Made by a program: the position numbers and the translations under genes. DNA of 64,000 nt from Nocardia neocaledoniensis (GTDB lineage: Bacteria; Actinomycetota; Actinomycetes; Mycobacteriales; Mycobacteriaceae). Shown piece after piece: positions 51,355-61,800 of the stretch (its first letter is position 1; every line of letters starts with the position of its first letter). The notes beneath the pieces were generated by a model. It saw nothing but the letters and a program-made list of their open reading frames with translations. It was not told the DNA's origin and did no database searches. The stretch is taken from positions 434,001 to 498,000 of the forward strand of contig NZ_QGTL01000003.1 of assembly GCF_003182135.1 (NCBI RefSeq), written 5' to 3'.

Positions 51355-54300
51355 CTATCCATCCATCCCCGCCGCCGTGCGCCGCTGCTGCGGCACCCCG
51401 GCGTTGCCGATCATCTCACTCAACGCCACGATCGTCGCCCCGGTGCCGTCACCGGGTGCGGCCACCGCGACCGCCGACTCGGTGAACACGTGGCTCACCT
51501 CGTCCTCGCCGCCGTCGTCCGGCGCCATCACCAAGGTCGCGCCCGCGATACCGGTCGCGACGATCTCCAGTACGCCCGCCACCGAATCCGGCCGACCCGC
51601 CGCCCGCGTCCGCGATTCGAAGCTGAGTCCGGTGCGCTGGGCCACTCGTTCGGCGGCGCCGGCCAGCTCGTCGTAGGTCAGCGTGCGGCCGCCGCCGACG
51701 AAGGCCACGTCGTCACCCCGCAGGGCCCTGGTGCGGTGCGCGTAGCCGATCGGGCGCGGCGATTCCGCGGCCAGTTCCGCGATCAGCGCCGGGTCGGCCA
51801 GGTCGTACCAGTCCAGGCCGTCGGGCGGGTCGAGGATGTCGAGGGCCAGGCCGAGCTTCACCTCGAGCCGGTCGGTCAGCGCGGCGTCCATCGTCATCAT
51901 CGGCACCACGGCCGCGCCCGCTTTGAGCACTGCCCAGGTCGCGATGGCCGCGTGCTGCCCGCGCTCGAGGCGGACCGCGACGCCGGTGCCAGGGCCCGCG
52001 CCCCGCGCGATGAGCGAGCGCGCCAGCCGCGACGATCTGGCGTCGAATTCGTGGTAGGTCAGCTCGGCGTCGCCCAGGTCGATCGCGGGCGCCTCCGGGT
52101 CCTCCTCCACGGCGGCGGCGAGCTCCTGGGCCAGGGCCGCGCCGTTGGCCGACGGCGCGGGCGCGTAGGCCGCCGCGGTGAGCTCGCGTTCGCGCTCCCT
52201 GGCGTCGCGCAGGTCGATGTCGCCGACGCGCACCGCCGGATCGGCGGCGACGGCGGTGACGATCTCGGCCAGCCCGCGCGCGAACGCGGCGACGGTCTGC
52301 TCGTCGAACAGGTCGGTGGCGTAGGTGAGGACCACGTTGAGCTCGTCGGGCTCCCCCGTGGCCGTGAGCCGCGGTTCCACGTTCACCTGCAGGTCGAACT
52401 TGGCGGGCCGGGCAGCCAGGTCCATCGCCTCGATGGTGAGGCCGGGCAGCCGCAGCACCGGGGTCTCGTTGTTGTGGAACGAGAGCACCACCTGGAACAG
52501 CGGATTGTGCGAGACGGTGCCGCTGGGCGCGACCTCGTCCACGATCCGCTCGAACGGCAGGTCGGCGTTGGCGAACGCGGCCAGGTCGACCTCGCGGGCC
52601 GCGGTGACCAGCTCGTCGAAGCCGCGCGTCGGCGCCACCTCGGTGCGCAGCGGCAGCGTGTTGACGAACATGCCGACCAGGTCGTCGAGTTCGGGCTCGC
52701 CGCGCCCCGCGATCGGGGTGCCGATGACGATGTCGGTGCTGCCGGACAGCCTGGCCAGCAGCACGGCCAGCGCCGCGTGCACGACCATGAACAGCGACGC
52801 GTTGTGCTCGCGGGCGATCTCGGCCAGCCGGGCGTGCACGTCGGCGGGCAGCGTGGTGGTCACATCGGCGCCGCGCAGCGAGGCGTGCGGCGGGCGCGGA
52901 TGATCGTGCGGCAGTTCGACCGTGCCGGAGTAGCCGTCGAGGGTGTGCCGCCAGAAGGCGAGTTGCCTTGCCGCGGTGGAGTTCTCGTCGCTCTCCTCGC
53001 CCAGGACCGCGCGCTGCCACAGCGCGTAGTCGGCGTACTGCACCGGCAGCGGCGCCCAGCTCGGCGAACGGCCCTCCACCCGCGCGCGATAGGCGATCAC
53101 CAGGTCGCGCGCCAGCGGCGCCAGCGAGGCGCCGTCGGCGATGATGTGCTGCACGACGACCGCGAGCACGTGCTCTTCCTCGGCCAGCGGGTCGGTGTCG
53201 GGGACGGTGAACAGCCCGGCGCGCAGGGGAACTCGCTCGGCGACGTCGAATCCGCCTGCGAGCAGCCACATCACGCGGTCGCGCAGGTCCTCGGTCTCCT
53301 CGATCGGCAGCCCGGTCGGCAGGACCGCGCTGACCGGCATGATTTCCTGGTACGGCACGGCGTCGGGGCCGTCGGCGGGGAAGCGGGTGCGCAGCGCCTC
53401 GTGCCGTTCCAGCACGTCGGCGACCGCGTAGCGCAGCGCGGAGGTGTCCAGCGCGCCGCGCAGCCGCAGCGCCAGCGGGATGTTGTAGGCGGGCGAATCG
53501 GGGTCGATCCGGTTGAGCAGCCACATCCGCTGCTGGGCGGGCGAGAGCGGGATGACCCCGCGATCCTGCGCCGGGACCAGCGGCGGGCGCGGCGCGGCGA
53601 CGGCGCCGGGACGCACCCGGGCGGCCAGCGCGGCCACGGTCGGCGCCTCGAACAGGTCGCGCACCACCAGGTCGGTGCCGAGGGCCTGGTCGATGCGGGC
53701 GATGGCCCTGGTGGCCAACAGCGAGTTGCCGCCGCGGTCGAAGAAGTCGTCGTCGAGGCCGACCTCGGGCACCCCGAGCAGCGTCGCGAAGACCTCGGCG
53801 ACCGCGAGTTCGATCGGCGTCGTCGGCGCGCGGAACGGGCCCACCGCGCTGAACTCGGGCGCGGGCAGGGCGGCCCGGTCGAGCTTGCCGTTGGTGGTCA
53901 GCGGCAGGGCGTCGAGTACCACCACCGCGTCGGGAACCATGTAGCCGGTGAGGAATTCGCCGACCGCGGCCCTGACCCCGGCGGGGTCGAGCGCCGCGCC
54001 GTCGACGCCGACGACATAGCCGATCAGCCGGTCGCCCGCGTGCTCGTCGGCCCGCACGACGACCGCCGCCTGGCCGACGCCCGGCACGCCGAGCAGCGCC
54101 GACTCGATCTCGCCCGGCTCGATCCGGAACCCGCGCAGCTGCACCTGCTGATCGCCGCGCCCGCCGTACTCCAGCACCGGCGTGCCGCGGAAGCCGATCC
54201 AGCGGCCGAGGTCGCCGGAGCGGTAGCGCCGCGATCCGGGCGGACCGAACGGGTCGGCGACGAATCGCGTTGCGGTCAGGCCCGGCTTGCCGAGGTAGCC

Positions 54301-57300
54301 GCGCGACACCTGCTGGCCCGCGATGTAGAGCTCGCCGGCGACGCCGAACGGCACCGGCCGCAACCGGTCGTCGAGCACGGCGACCGAAAGACCGGGCAGC
54401 GCACGGCCGATCACACTGCTCGGCAGCTCGATCGCGCCACCGTCCATGTTCAGGTGCGAGACATGCACGGTGGTCTCGGTGATGCCGTACATGTTCACCA
54501 ACTGCGGTGCGGCGGGGCCGGTTCCGTACCTGGCGTACCACCGGCTGAGCTTGCGCGGATCGAGCGCCTCACCGCCGAAGACGATGTAGCGCAACGACAG
54601 CGGGGCGGCGCCCGCGGCCTGCGCGGCGCGGTCGGCCTCGTCGAGCTGGGCGAAGGCGGTGGGGGTCTGGCTGAGCACCGTCACCCGTTCGCGTTCGAGC
54701 AGCTCGCGGAACTGGATCGGCGACCGCGAGGTGAGGTGGTCGACCACGACCACCGACGCGCCACCGGCCAGCGCGCACCACAGTTCCCACACCGAGAAGT
54801 CGAAGGCGAAGGAGTGGAACACCGACCACACGTCGTCGACGTCGAACTCGAACAGCAGCTGGGTGTTCGCGAACAGCTCCAGCACATTGCGGTGGCTGAC
54901 GCCGACGCCCTTGGGCAGGCCCGTCGACCCCGAGGTGTAGATGACGTAGGCCAGATGGTCCGGCCGCAGCGGCGCGCGCCGCTCGGCGGGCGCCAGCGGG
55001 GTGCTGGGATACGCGGGCGCGGCGTCGACGAGGACCACCGGCAGTTCGGGAGCGGGCACCGACCCGCGCTCGGCCGAGGTGGTCAGCAGCACAGTGGGTT
55101 TCGCGTCGCCGAGCACGTATTCGAGGCGCTGCGTGGGGTAGCTGGTGTCGATCGGCAGGTAGCCCGCGCCGGCGAGCAGCACGGCGAACAGCGCGACCGG
55201 CAGCTCCTCGGTGCGCGGGACCGCTACGGCCACCAGGGTTTCCGGCCCCGCGCCGTGCGCGATGAGCGCGCGGGCCAGCGCCGAGGCACGGCCGAGCAGA
55301 TCGCCGAAGGTGAGCGAGTACTCCCCCGCCCGCACCGCGAGCGCGTCGGGACGCTGCTGCGCCTGCGCGCAGATCAGGTCGGCCAGGGTCACCTCGGGCA
55401 CCTCGATGCCGGGCGAATCACCTTCGCGCAGCACGAGTTCGCGTTCACCGGGAGCCATCACGTCGATGTCACCGACCGGCACCGACGGGTCGGCCACCAC
55501 GGCGGCGAGCACCCGCGTCCAGCGGTCGGCGAAATCGGCGACGGTCGCGTGGTCGAACAGATCGGTGGCGTAGACGAAGGTCGCGGCCATGCCCTGCGGC
55601 GCGCCGTCGGCGCCGATCCGCTCGGCCAGCTCCACCTGCAGGTCGAATTTCGCCAGCGGTACGGCGAAGTCCGCGGCCGACACCGCCAGCCCGGGCAGGG
55701 CCAGGTCGGTGCGCGCCAGGTTCTGGAAGGTCAGCATCACCTGGAACAGCGGGTGCCGCGCGGTCGAGCGCACGGGCTGCAGCAGGTCGACGAGCCGTTC
55801 GAACGGCACGTCGGCGTGGCCGAACGCGGCGAGGTCGCGGGTCCGGACGTCGGTGAGCAGCTCGCTGAAGCTCGCCGCCGGGTCGACCTCGGTGCGCAGG
55901 ACGAGCGTGTTGACGAACATGCCGATCAGCTCGTCGAGCGCCTGCTCGCCGCGACCGGCGACGGGGGTCCCGATCGCGATGTCGCGGGTGCCGGAGAGCC
56001 GGGCCAGCAGCAGCGCCAGCGCGGTGTGCACGACCATGAACAGCGTCGCGTTGTGCTCGCGCGAGAGCGCGGTCAGGCCGGCGTGCACCGAGGCGGGCAC
56101 CTGGATGCGCAGGGTGCCGCCGGACCGGCTGGCGACGGCCGGACGCGGGCGGTCGGCGGGCAGTTCCAGCTGTTCGGGCAGGCCCGACAGGGTCTGCCGC
56201 CAGAACGCGACCTGCGCGGCGAGCAGCGAGTTCGGGTCGTCCTCGGCGCCGAGCAGCGCGCGCTGCCACAGCGTGTAGTCGACGTACTGCACGGGCAGCG
56301 GCGGCCAGTGCGGCGCGCCGCCCCCGCGCCGTTCGGCGTAGGCGGCCAGCAGGTCCCTGGTCAGCGGCGCGAAGGAGAAACCGTCGGCGGCGATGTGGTG
56401 CACCACGCAGACCACGACGTGTTCGGTCGCCGCGGACTCGCCGTCGGTGTCGGCGCGCGATTCGGCGATCGCCAGGACCCGCACGCGCACCGGCGGGGCG
56501 GTGGTGACGTCGAAGCCGGTCAGCGCGGCGTCAGCGATGGCGTCGCCCAGCTCGCTCTCGGAGATCTCGCGGATCTCGAACTCCGGGGCCGCGGCCGGAT
56601 CTCCCGGCGCGAGGACCACCTGGTGGCCTTCGCCGTCGAGCACCAGGGCATCGGGGCGGGCCCACGCCTCGCCGGTACCGCTGTCGCGCGCCGGGTAGAC
56701 GGTGCGCAGGACCTCGTGCCGGGTGACCAGGTCGGTGACCGCCGCGCGCAGGGCGGGCAGGTCGAGCCGACCGGAGAGCCGTACCGCGACGGGGATGTTG
56801 TCCACCGCGGAATCGGGATCGAAGCGGTTCAGGAACCACATCCGCTGCTGGGCATAGGACAGCGGGATCAGCTCGGGCCGGTGCTGTCTGGTCAGCGGGA
56901 GCGTGTGCGCCGAGAGCCGTTGCTGTTCGGCCTTGAGGGCCAGCGCGGCCACGGTCGGCGCCTCGAAGACCGCCTGCACCGGCACGCGCACGTCCAGCGC
57001 GGCGCCGATCCTGGCGACGGCCTGCGCGGCCAGCAACGAGTCGCCGCCGAGTTCGAAGAAGTCGTCGTCGGCGCCGACGCGGCCTGCGCCGTCACGCAGC
57101 AACAGCGCGGCGAATACGTCCGCGACCACCTGTTCGGCGGGCGTGGCGGGGGCGCGGAAGCCGCGCGCGGTGAACACCGGGGTCGGCAGCGCGGCCCGGT
57201 CGAGCTTGCCGACCGGGGTCAGCGGCAGCTCGTCGAGCACCATCATCACGGCCGGGATCATGTACGCGGGCAACGATCCGGACAGGAACTCCGCCAGCTC

Positions 57301-58734
57301 CCCGGTGTCGACCGTGCGACCGACGCGGGGCAGCACGTACGACACCAGCGCGGTGGCCCCCGAGGGCATGGTCTTGCCGACGGTCACCGCGTAGTCGAGG
57401 TCGGGATGCGCCGTGAGGGCGTTGTCGATCTCGCCGAGCTCGATGCGGAAGCCGCGCACCTTCACCTGGAAGTCGGTGCGGCCGAGGTATTCGAGGGTGC
57501 CGTCGGCCTCCAGCCTGCGCACCAGGTCGCCGGTGCGGTAGAGCCTGCCCTCGCCGAACGGCGAGGCGACGAAGCGTTCCGCGGTGAGCCCCGGCCTGCC
57601 CAGATAACCCTGGGCCAGTGCGGGACCGGACAGGTACAGCTCGCCGACGACCCCCGCGGGCACCGGCCGCAAACGGGCGTCGAGCACGTACAGCCCCATG
57701 CCGGGCACGGCCCCGCCGAGCGTGATCGGCGCGTGCGGGTGCAGCGGCCCGGTGCTGGTGGCGAGGATGGTCGCCTCGGTCGGCCCGTAGCCGTTGTGGA
57801 AGGTGCGGCCCTCGGTGGCCCAGCGCCCGACCAGTTCCGGCCCGAACCGGTCACCGGCGACCACGACGACCCGCAGATCCGGCAGCCCGGCCGGGTCCAC
57901 CGATTCGAGCGCGCCCGGCGTGATCAGCAGGTGCGTGATGTGTTCGCGGCGCAGCAGATCCGACAGTTCGAAGCCGCCGAAGATCCGCGGCGGCGAGATC
58001 ACCAGGGTCGCGCCCGCGGTGAACGCCAGCAGCAGTTCCAGCACGGAGACATCGAAATTCGGCGAGCAAACGTGCAGCACGCGCGATTCCGGCCGCACGC
58101 CGAAGTGTTCGCGCTCGGCGCCGGCGAGCGAGGCGAGCCCCGCGTGCGTGACGACGACGCCCTTGGGCCTGCCGGTGGAACCGGAGGTGTAGATGACGTA
58201 GGCCGGGTGCCGGTCGTCGATCTGACGCACCCGGTCGGCGTAGCTCACCGCGTGCGCGGGCCGGGCGGAGATGCGCTGGGCGACCACCGGATCGTCGAGT
58301 TCGATCCAGTACAGACCGGTGCCGAGGGTCGGCCGGTGCGCGGCGACGGTCAGCCCGAGCACCGCGCCGGAGTCGGCGACGATGTGGGCGATGCGCTCGC
58401 GCGGATAGGCCGGGTCGACAGGCACATAGGCGGCGCCGGTCTTGGCGATCGCCCAGACCGCGAGCACCGACTCGATGGACCGCGCGATCGCGAGGGCCAC
58501 CACGTCGCCCGCGCCGACGCCGCGATCGATGAGTTCCCTGGCCAGACGCGAGGATTCCTCGTCGAGTTCACGGTAGGTGAGCTGGCGCTCGGCGCCCGGC
58601 ATCCCCGTCGGGTTGTAGCGGACAGCTATCGACTCGGCCGCGGATTCGACCGCTGCCGTGAGCAACTGACCGAACAAAGGCGTGCCGGCGATGCGTCGAC
58701 GGCCGGCACGGCCAGTGCGGCGGGGGGTTTCCAC
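51355..58734 (-). CDS. NRPS-B: A-T-C-A-T-C plus truncated A domain
   Basis: 2459 residues from GTG 58734, which has AGAGG eleven bases before it; the frame opens four codons earlier (GTG 58746), too close to that site. Domains: A1 15-530, T1 540-600 (GGDSL), C2 620-1060 (HHIAADG near 782), A2 1090-1620, T2 1640-1710 (GGNSL), C3 1730-2170 (QHIIADG, second His kept), then about 270 residues beginning like an A domain ([31 protein letters not shown]) but lacking TSGSTG and all later core motifs, and with no carrier. A1 code read by hand DVLLVAGIL (unassigned); A2 code DFWSVGMVH fits threonine well. No C domain precedes A1, so it probably starts a chain. The ending suggests the chain passes to A1-T1 of NRPS-C. 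Confidence 0.9.
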   Translation of the reverse strand: METPRRTGRAGRRRIAGTPLFGQLLTAAVESAAESIAVRYNPTGMPGAERQLTYRELDEESSRLARELIDRGVGAGDVVALAIARSIESVLAVWAIAKTGAAYVPVDPAYPRERIAHIVADSGAVLGLTVAAHRPTLGTGLYWIELDDPVVAQRISARPAHAVSYADRVRQIDDRHPAYVIYTSGSTGRPKGVVVTHAGLASLAGAEREHFGVRPESRVLHVCSPNFDVSVLELLLAFTAGATLVISPPRIFGGFELSDLLRREHITHLLITPGALESVDPAGLPDLRVVVVAGDRFGPELVGRWATEGRTFHNGYGPTEATILATSTGPLHPHAPITLGGAVPGMGLYVLDARLRPVPAGVVGELYLSGPALAQGYLGRPGLTAERFVASPFGEGRLYRTGDLVRRLEADGTLEYLGRTDFQVKVRGFRIELGEIDNALTAHPDLDYAVTVGKTMPSGATALVSYVLPRVGRTVDTGELAEFLSGSLPAYMIPAVMMVLDELPLTPVGKLDRAALPTPVFTARGFRAPATPAEQVVADVFAALLLRDGAGRVGADDDFFELGGDSLLAAQAVARIGAALDVRVPVQAVFEAPTVAALALKAEQQRLSAHTLPLTRQHRPELIPLSYAQQRMWFLNRFDPDSAVDNIPVAVRLSGRLDLPALRAAVTDLVTRHEVLRTVYPARDSGTGEAWARPDALVLDGEGHQVVLAPGDPAAAPEFEIREISESELGDAIADAALTGFDVTTAPPVRVRVLAIAESRADTDGESAATEHVVVCVVHHIAADGFSFAPLTRDLLAAYAERRGGGAPHWPPLPVQYVDYTLWQRALLGAEDDPNSLLAAQVAFWRQTLSGLPEQLELPADRPRPAVASRSGGTLRIQVPASVHAGLTALSREHNATLFMVVHTALALLLARLSGTRDIAIGTPVAGRGEQALDELIGMFVNTLVLRTEVDPAASFSELLTDVRTRDLAAFGHADVPFERLVDLLQPVRSTARHPLFQVMLTFQNLARTDLALPGLAVSAADFAVPLAKFDLQVELAERIGADGAPQGMAATFVYATDLFDHATVADFADRWTRVLAAVVADPSVPVGDIDVMAPGERELVLREGDSPGIEVPEVTLADLICAQAQQRPDALAVRAGEYSLTFGDLLGRASALARALIAHGAGPETLVAVAVPRTEELPVALFAVLLAGAGYLPIDTSYPTQRLEYVLGDAKPTVLLTTSAERGSVPAPELPVVLVDAAPAYPSTPLAPAERRAPLRPDHLAYVIYTSGSTGLPKGVGVSHRNVLELFANTQLLFEFDVDDVWSVFHSFAFDFSVWELWCALAGGASVVVVDHLTSRSPIQFRELLERERVTVLSQTPTAFAQLDEADRAAQAAGAAPLSLRYIVFGGEALDPRKLSRWYARYGTGPAAPQLVNMYGITETTVHVSHLNMDGGAIELPSSVIGRALPGLSVAVLDDRLRPVPFGVAGELYIAGQQVSRGYLGKPGLTATRFVADPFGPPGSRRYRSGDLGRWIGFRGTPVLEYGGRGDQQVQLRGFRIEPGEIESALLGVPGVGQAAVVVRADEHAGDRLIGYVVGVDGAALDPAGVRAAVGEFLTGYMVPDAVVVLDALPLTTNGKLDRAALPAPEFSAVGPFRAPTTPIELAVAEVFATLLGVPEVGLDDDFFDRGGNSLLATRAIARIDQALGTDLVVRDLFEAPTVAALAARVRPGAVAAPRPPLVPAQDRGVIPLSPAQQRMWLLNRIDPDSPAYNIPLALRLRGALDTSALRYAVADVLERHEALRTRFPADGPDAVPYQEIMPVSAVLPTGLPIEETEDLRDRVMWLLAGGFDVAERVPLRAGLFTVPDTDPLAEEEHVLAVVVQHIIADGASLAPLARDLVIAYRARVEGRSPSWAPLPVQYADYALWQRAVLGEESDENSTAARQLAFWRHTLDGYSGTVELPHDHPRPPHASLRGADVTTTLPADVHARLAEIAREHNASLFMVVHAALAVLLARLSGSTDIVIGTPIAGRGEPELDDLVGMFVNTLPLRTEVAPTRGFDELVTAAREVDLAAFANADLPFERIVDEVAPSGTVSHNPLFQVVLSFHNNETPVLRLPGLTIEAMDLAARPAKFDLQVNVEPRLTATGEPDELNVVLTYATDLFDEQTVAAFARGLAEIVTAVAADPAVRVGDIDLRDARERERELTAAAYAPAPSANGAALAQELAAAVEEDPEAPAIDLGDAELTYHEFDARSSRLARSLIARGAGPGTGVAVRLERGQHAAIATWAVLKAGAAVVPMMTMDAALTDRLEVKLGLALDILDPPDGLDWYDLADPALIAELAAESPRPIGYAHRTRALRGDDVAFVGGGRTLTYDELAGAAERVAQRTGLSFESRTRAAGRPDSVAGVLEIVATGIAGATLVMAPDDGGEDEVSHVFTESAVAVAAPGDGTGATIVALSEMIGNAGVPQQRRTAAGMDG

Positions 58735-58746
58735 AGACCAATACAC

Positions 58747-58892
58747 CTCTCGCGTCCGGCGGCCGAGTCGGACACAGCATAGTCACACCTAACTGCTGTC
58801 GCCGCTCGTCGCCGAGGTGTGCGCCACGACACACCGACTCTGTAGCAACAGAATCGTAATCTGCCCGTGGCCTGTTACGCGGAGCTTCGGCC
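58747..58892 (-). other. 146-bp gap between NRPS-A and NRPS-B with small hairpins
   Basis: Contains two small stems: GGTGTG/CACACC (58816-58835) and TCTGT/ACAGA (58839-58852). A possible -10 element TATGCT (minus strand, 58776-58781) precedes NRPS-B, with no good -35. The gap may carry a separate start of transcription for NRPS-B and C or a weak attenuator; nothing here is conclusive. Confidence 0.3.
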
Positions 58893-61800
58893 CTACCCGC
58901 CCGAGATGCCCATGACCTGCGCGGTTACCGGTCCGACAGTGGCGAGGGCCACCGGCGACAGCATCTGTTGATGACTGGCGTCGACCGGGTGATCGGCGAT
59001 GACGCCGCTGACGTACGGCCGCCACCTGGAGGCGCCACCCGCCGCGTCGCCCGTCGTCCGCAGCGCCGTGAAGTAGGTGAGATCACCCACGAAACGATCG
59101 GGCGTCAGTTGGGTAACCGTAGCGACCGTGTGCAGCGCACCCCGGTACATGCCGACGAAGCGCGCCAAGGAGATCGGGGTCGAACCGGCCAGCGCCGCGT
59201 GCAGGGCGGCGAGGGCGTCGTCGCCGAGGGCCGCGAGCCGTTCGGGCGCGGGCAGCTGCTGCTCGGGGATGCCGAGTTCGCGGAAGGCGTCCCGGAGTTC
59301 GGCGCCGAAGTCGGCCAGGTCGGCGCCGGGCAAGCTGTCGAGCATGCTCAGCGTCGCCACCTGTTCGCCCGCGGCTTGCAGCCTGGTCGCCACGGCCTGG
59401 GCGAGCACGCCGCCCAGCGACCAGCCGAGCAGGTGGTACGGGCCGTGCGGCTGGGCCGCCCTGATCTCGGTGAGGTAGTGCTCGATCAGCTCGTCGGCCG
59501 AGGCGGGCCGGAAGTCCGGGTCGCGCAGGGCCGGTGACTGCAGGCCGATGATCGGCCGGTCCTCGGGCAGGTGCGGGGCCAGGCCCGCGTACGCCCACGC
59601 CAACCCGGATACCGGATGCAGGCAGAACAGCGGTGCCACATCCCCGCCACGGCGCAGCGGCAACGTGGTCGCCAGCGCCGCGTCGAGGTCGCCGCCGAGC
59701 GCCGCCGACCCGGCGCCGAGCCGGTCGGCGAGGCCGGTGACGGTCGGGTCGGCGAAGAAGGCGGCCACGGTGAGTTCGGTACCGGTGCGCTCGCGCAACC
59801 GGTGCACGACCCTGGTGGCCAGCAGCGAGTTGCCGCCGAGGGAGAAGAAGTCGTCGTCGCGGCCGGGCCGCTGGACCCCGAGGACCTCGCCGAAGACCTC
59901 GGCCACGGCGATCTCGTTCTCGCCCACCGGTTCGCGGTAGGTGCGCGGCTCGATCGCCGGCGCGGGCAGGGCGGCCCGGTCGAGCTTGCCGTTCGCGTTC
60001 AACGGCAGCCGGTCGAGGACGACGAAGGCGGCGGGCACCATGTACGAGGGCAGCACCTGCCCCACGGCGGCCTTCACACTCGCTGCGGTGATCTCGGCGT
60101 CCGGCGCGGGGACCACGTAGGCCACGAGCCGGTCGCCGAGCCGCGGATCGGACTGCGCCAGCACGGCGGCGTTGGCGACCGTCGGCACGGCCAGCAGCGC
60201 GGCTTCGATCTCGCCGAGTTCGATGCGGAACCCGCGGATCTTCACCTGGAAGTCGGTGCGGCCGCGATACTCCAGCTCGCCGTCGGCGGTCCAGGCCACC
60301 AGGTCGCCGGTGCGGTACATCCTGGCGCCGTGCGGGCGCGCCGCTCGCTCGGAACCGCCGCCGGGTGGGTTCGCAGCGGAGCCACCGGACTCGGCGCGAG
60401 GGTCGTCACCGCGACGATCGGCGGAGCCACCGGATCCGGCGAACGGGTCGGCGACGAAGCGGTCCGCGGTGAGATCGGGGCGCGCGAAGTAGCCGCGGGC
60501 CAGCTGCGCGCCGGCGAGGTACAGCTCACCGGAGACACCCACCGGCACCGGGCGCAGGCGCGCGTCGAGGACGTAGACGCGGCTGTTCCATTCGGGGGCG
60601 CCGATCGGCACCGTGGTGCGATCGGCCGCCGTCACGCGGTGATCGGTAATGGAGACCGCGGCCTCGGTCGGACCGTACAGGTTGTGCAGCGCGGCCTGAT
60701 TGCCCGTGACGAAGCGCTGCGCCGTCGCGGCGGGCAGCGCCTCACCGATGGCGAGCACCCGGCGCAGCGTGCGCGGCAGCGCGCCGCCCGCTTCGATGAG
60801 CAGCGCGTCGAGCATCGAGGGCACGACGTGCAGGGTGGTCACCGCGCACCGCGCGAGGACACCGAGCAGGTACCCGGGATCGCGGTGCCCGTCGGGGGCG
60901 GCGATCACCAGCGTGCCGCCGCAGACCGCCGCCGACCAGAACTCCCACACCGACAGATCGAAGGTCGCCGCCGTCTTCAGCAGCACCGAATCGTCGCGTC
61001 CGAGCCCGAAAGCCTCGGTCTTCCACAGCAACTGGTTGACGATCGCCCCGTGCGAGACGGCGACGCCCTTGGGTGTGCCCGTGGAACCGGACGTGAAGAT
61101 CACGTACGCCGTGTTCGCCGGACGCAGCACGCCACGACGCTCGTTCGCGGCGATCGGCGCGCCCGAAAGGCCGGACAGGTCGAGGGCGTCGATCTCGACG
61201 ACTCGCGTGGGACCGGCGAATCCTGCGGGCGGAGCGACCCTTTCGACTGATGGGGCGGCAGCGGAGTCGGCCGAGCCGCCGAACGACTGCACCCGATGCT
61301 CGGCCGTGCCCGTGTGCCCGGTCGGTCCGGTGCCGGTCGCCGACGGCGAGGCAGCACTGTCCAGACCGGAGTCCGCGGTTGTCAGCACCAGGACTGGTGC
61401 GGCGGTGGTGAGGACGTGGCCGATGCGGTCGGCCGGCTGGGTGGGGTCGATCGGGACGTAGGCCGCGCCCGTCTGGGCGACGGCGTACATGGCGACGACC
61501 AGCTCGACCGAGCGCGGGATAGCCAGTGCGACACGGTCTTCGACGCCAATGCCCTGGGCGATGAGATGCCGGGCCAGCCGATGCACCCGCCCGGCGAACT
61601 CGCGGTAGGTCAGCGCGGCCCCGTCCGGCGCGAGCACGGCGGTGCCGTCCGGATGGGCGGCGGCGGTGTCGGCGAACAGCGACGCGAGGGTCGCGGGCCG
61701 CACCGGATGGCCGGTGGCGTTCCAGCCGTGCAGGATTCGGTCGCGCTCGGGCGCCGAGAGCAGCTCGAGCTCGTCGGCGGGGCGCTGCGGCGCGGCGGCG

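Noticed and set aside
34454-58782. Very long open frames on the plus strand opposite the NRPS genes (for example 34454-42589 and 51274-58782).
   Set aside because: They are antisense shadows produced by high GC third-position bias; their products are Arg/Gly/His-rich and match no fold, while the minus strand holds clear NRPS domains.
58774-58792. Iron-box-like sequence TTAGGTGTGACTATGCTGT before NRPS-B.
   Set aside because: Only 12 of 19 positions match the IdeR consensus and the right half is lost, so it is not distinguishable from chance.
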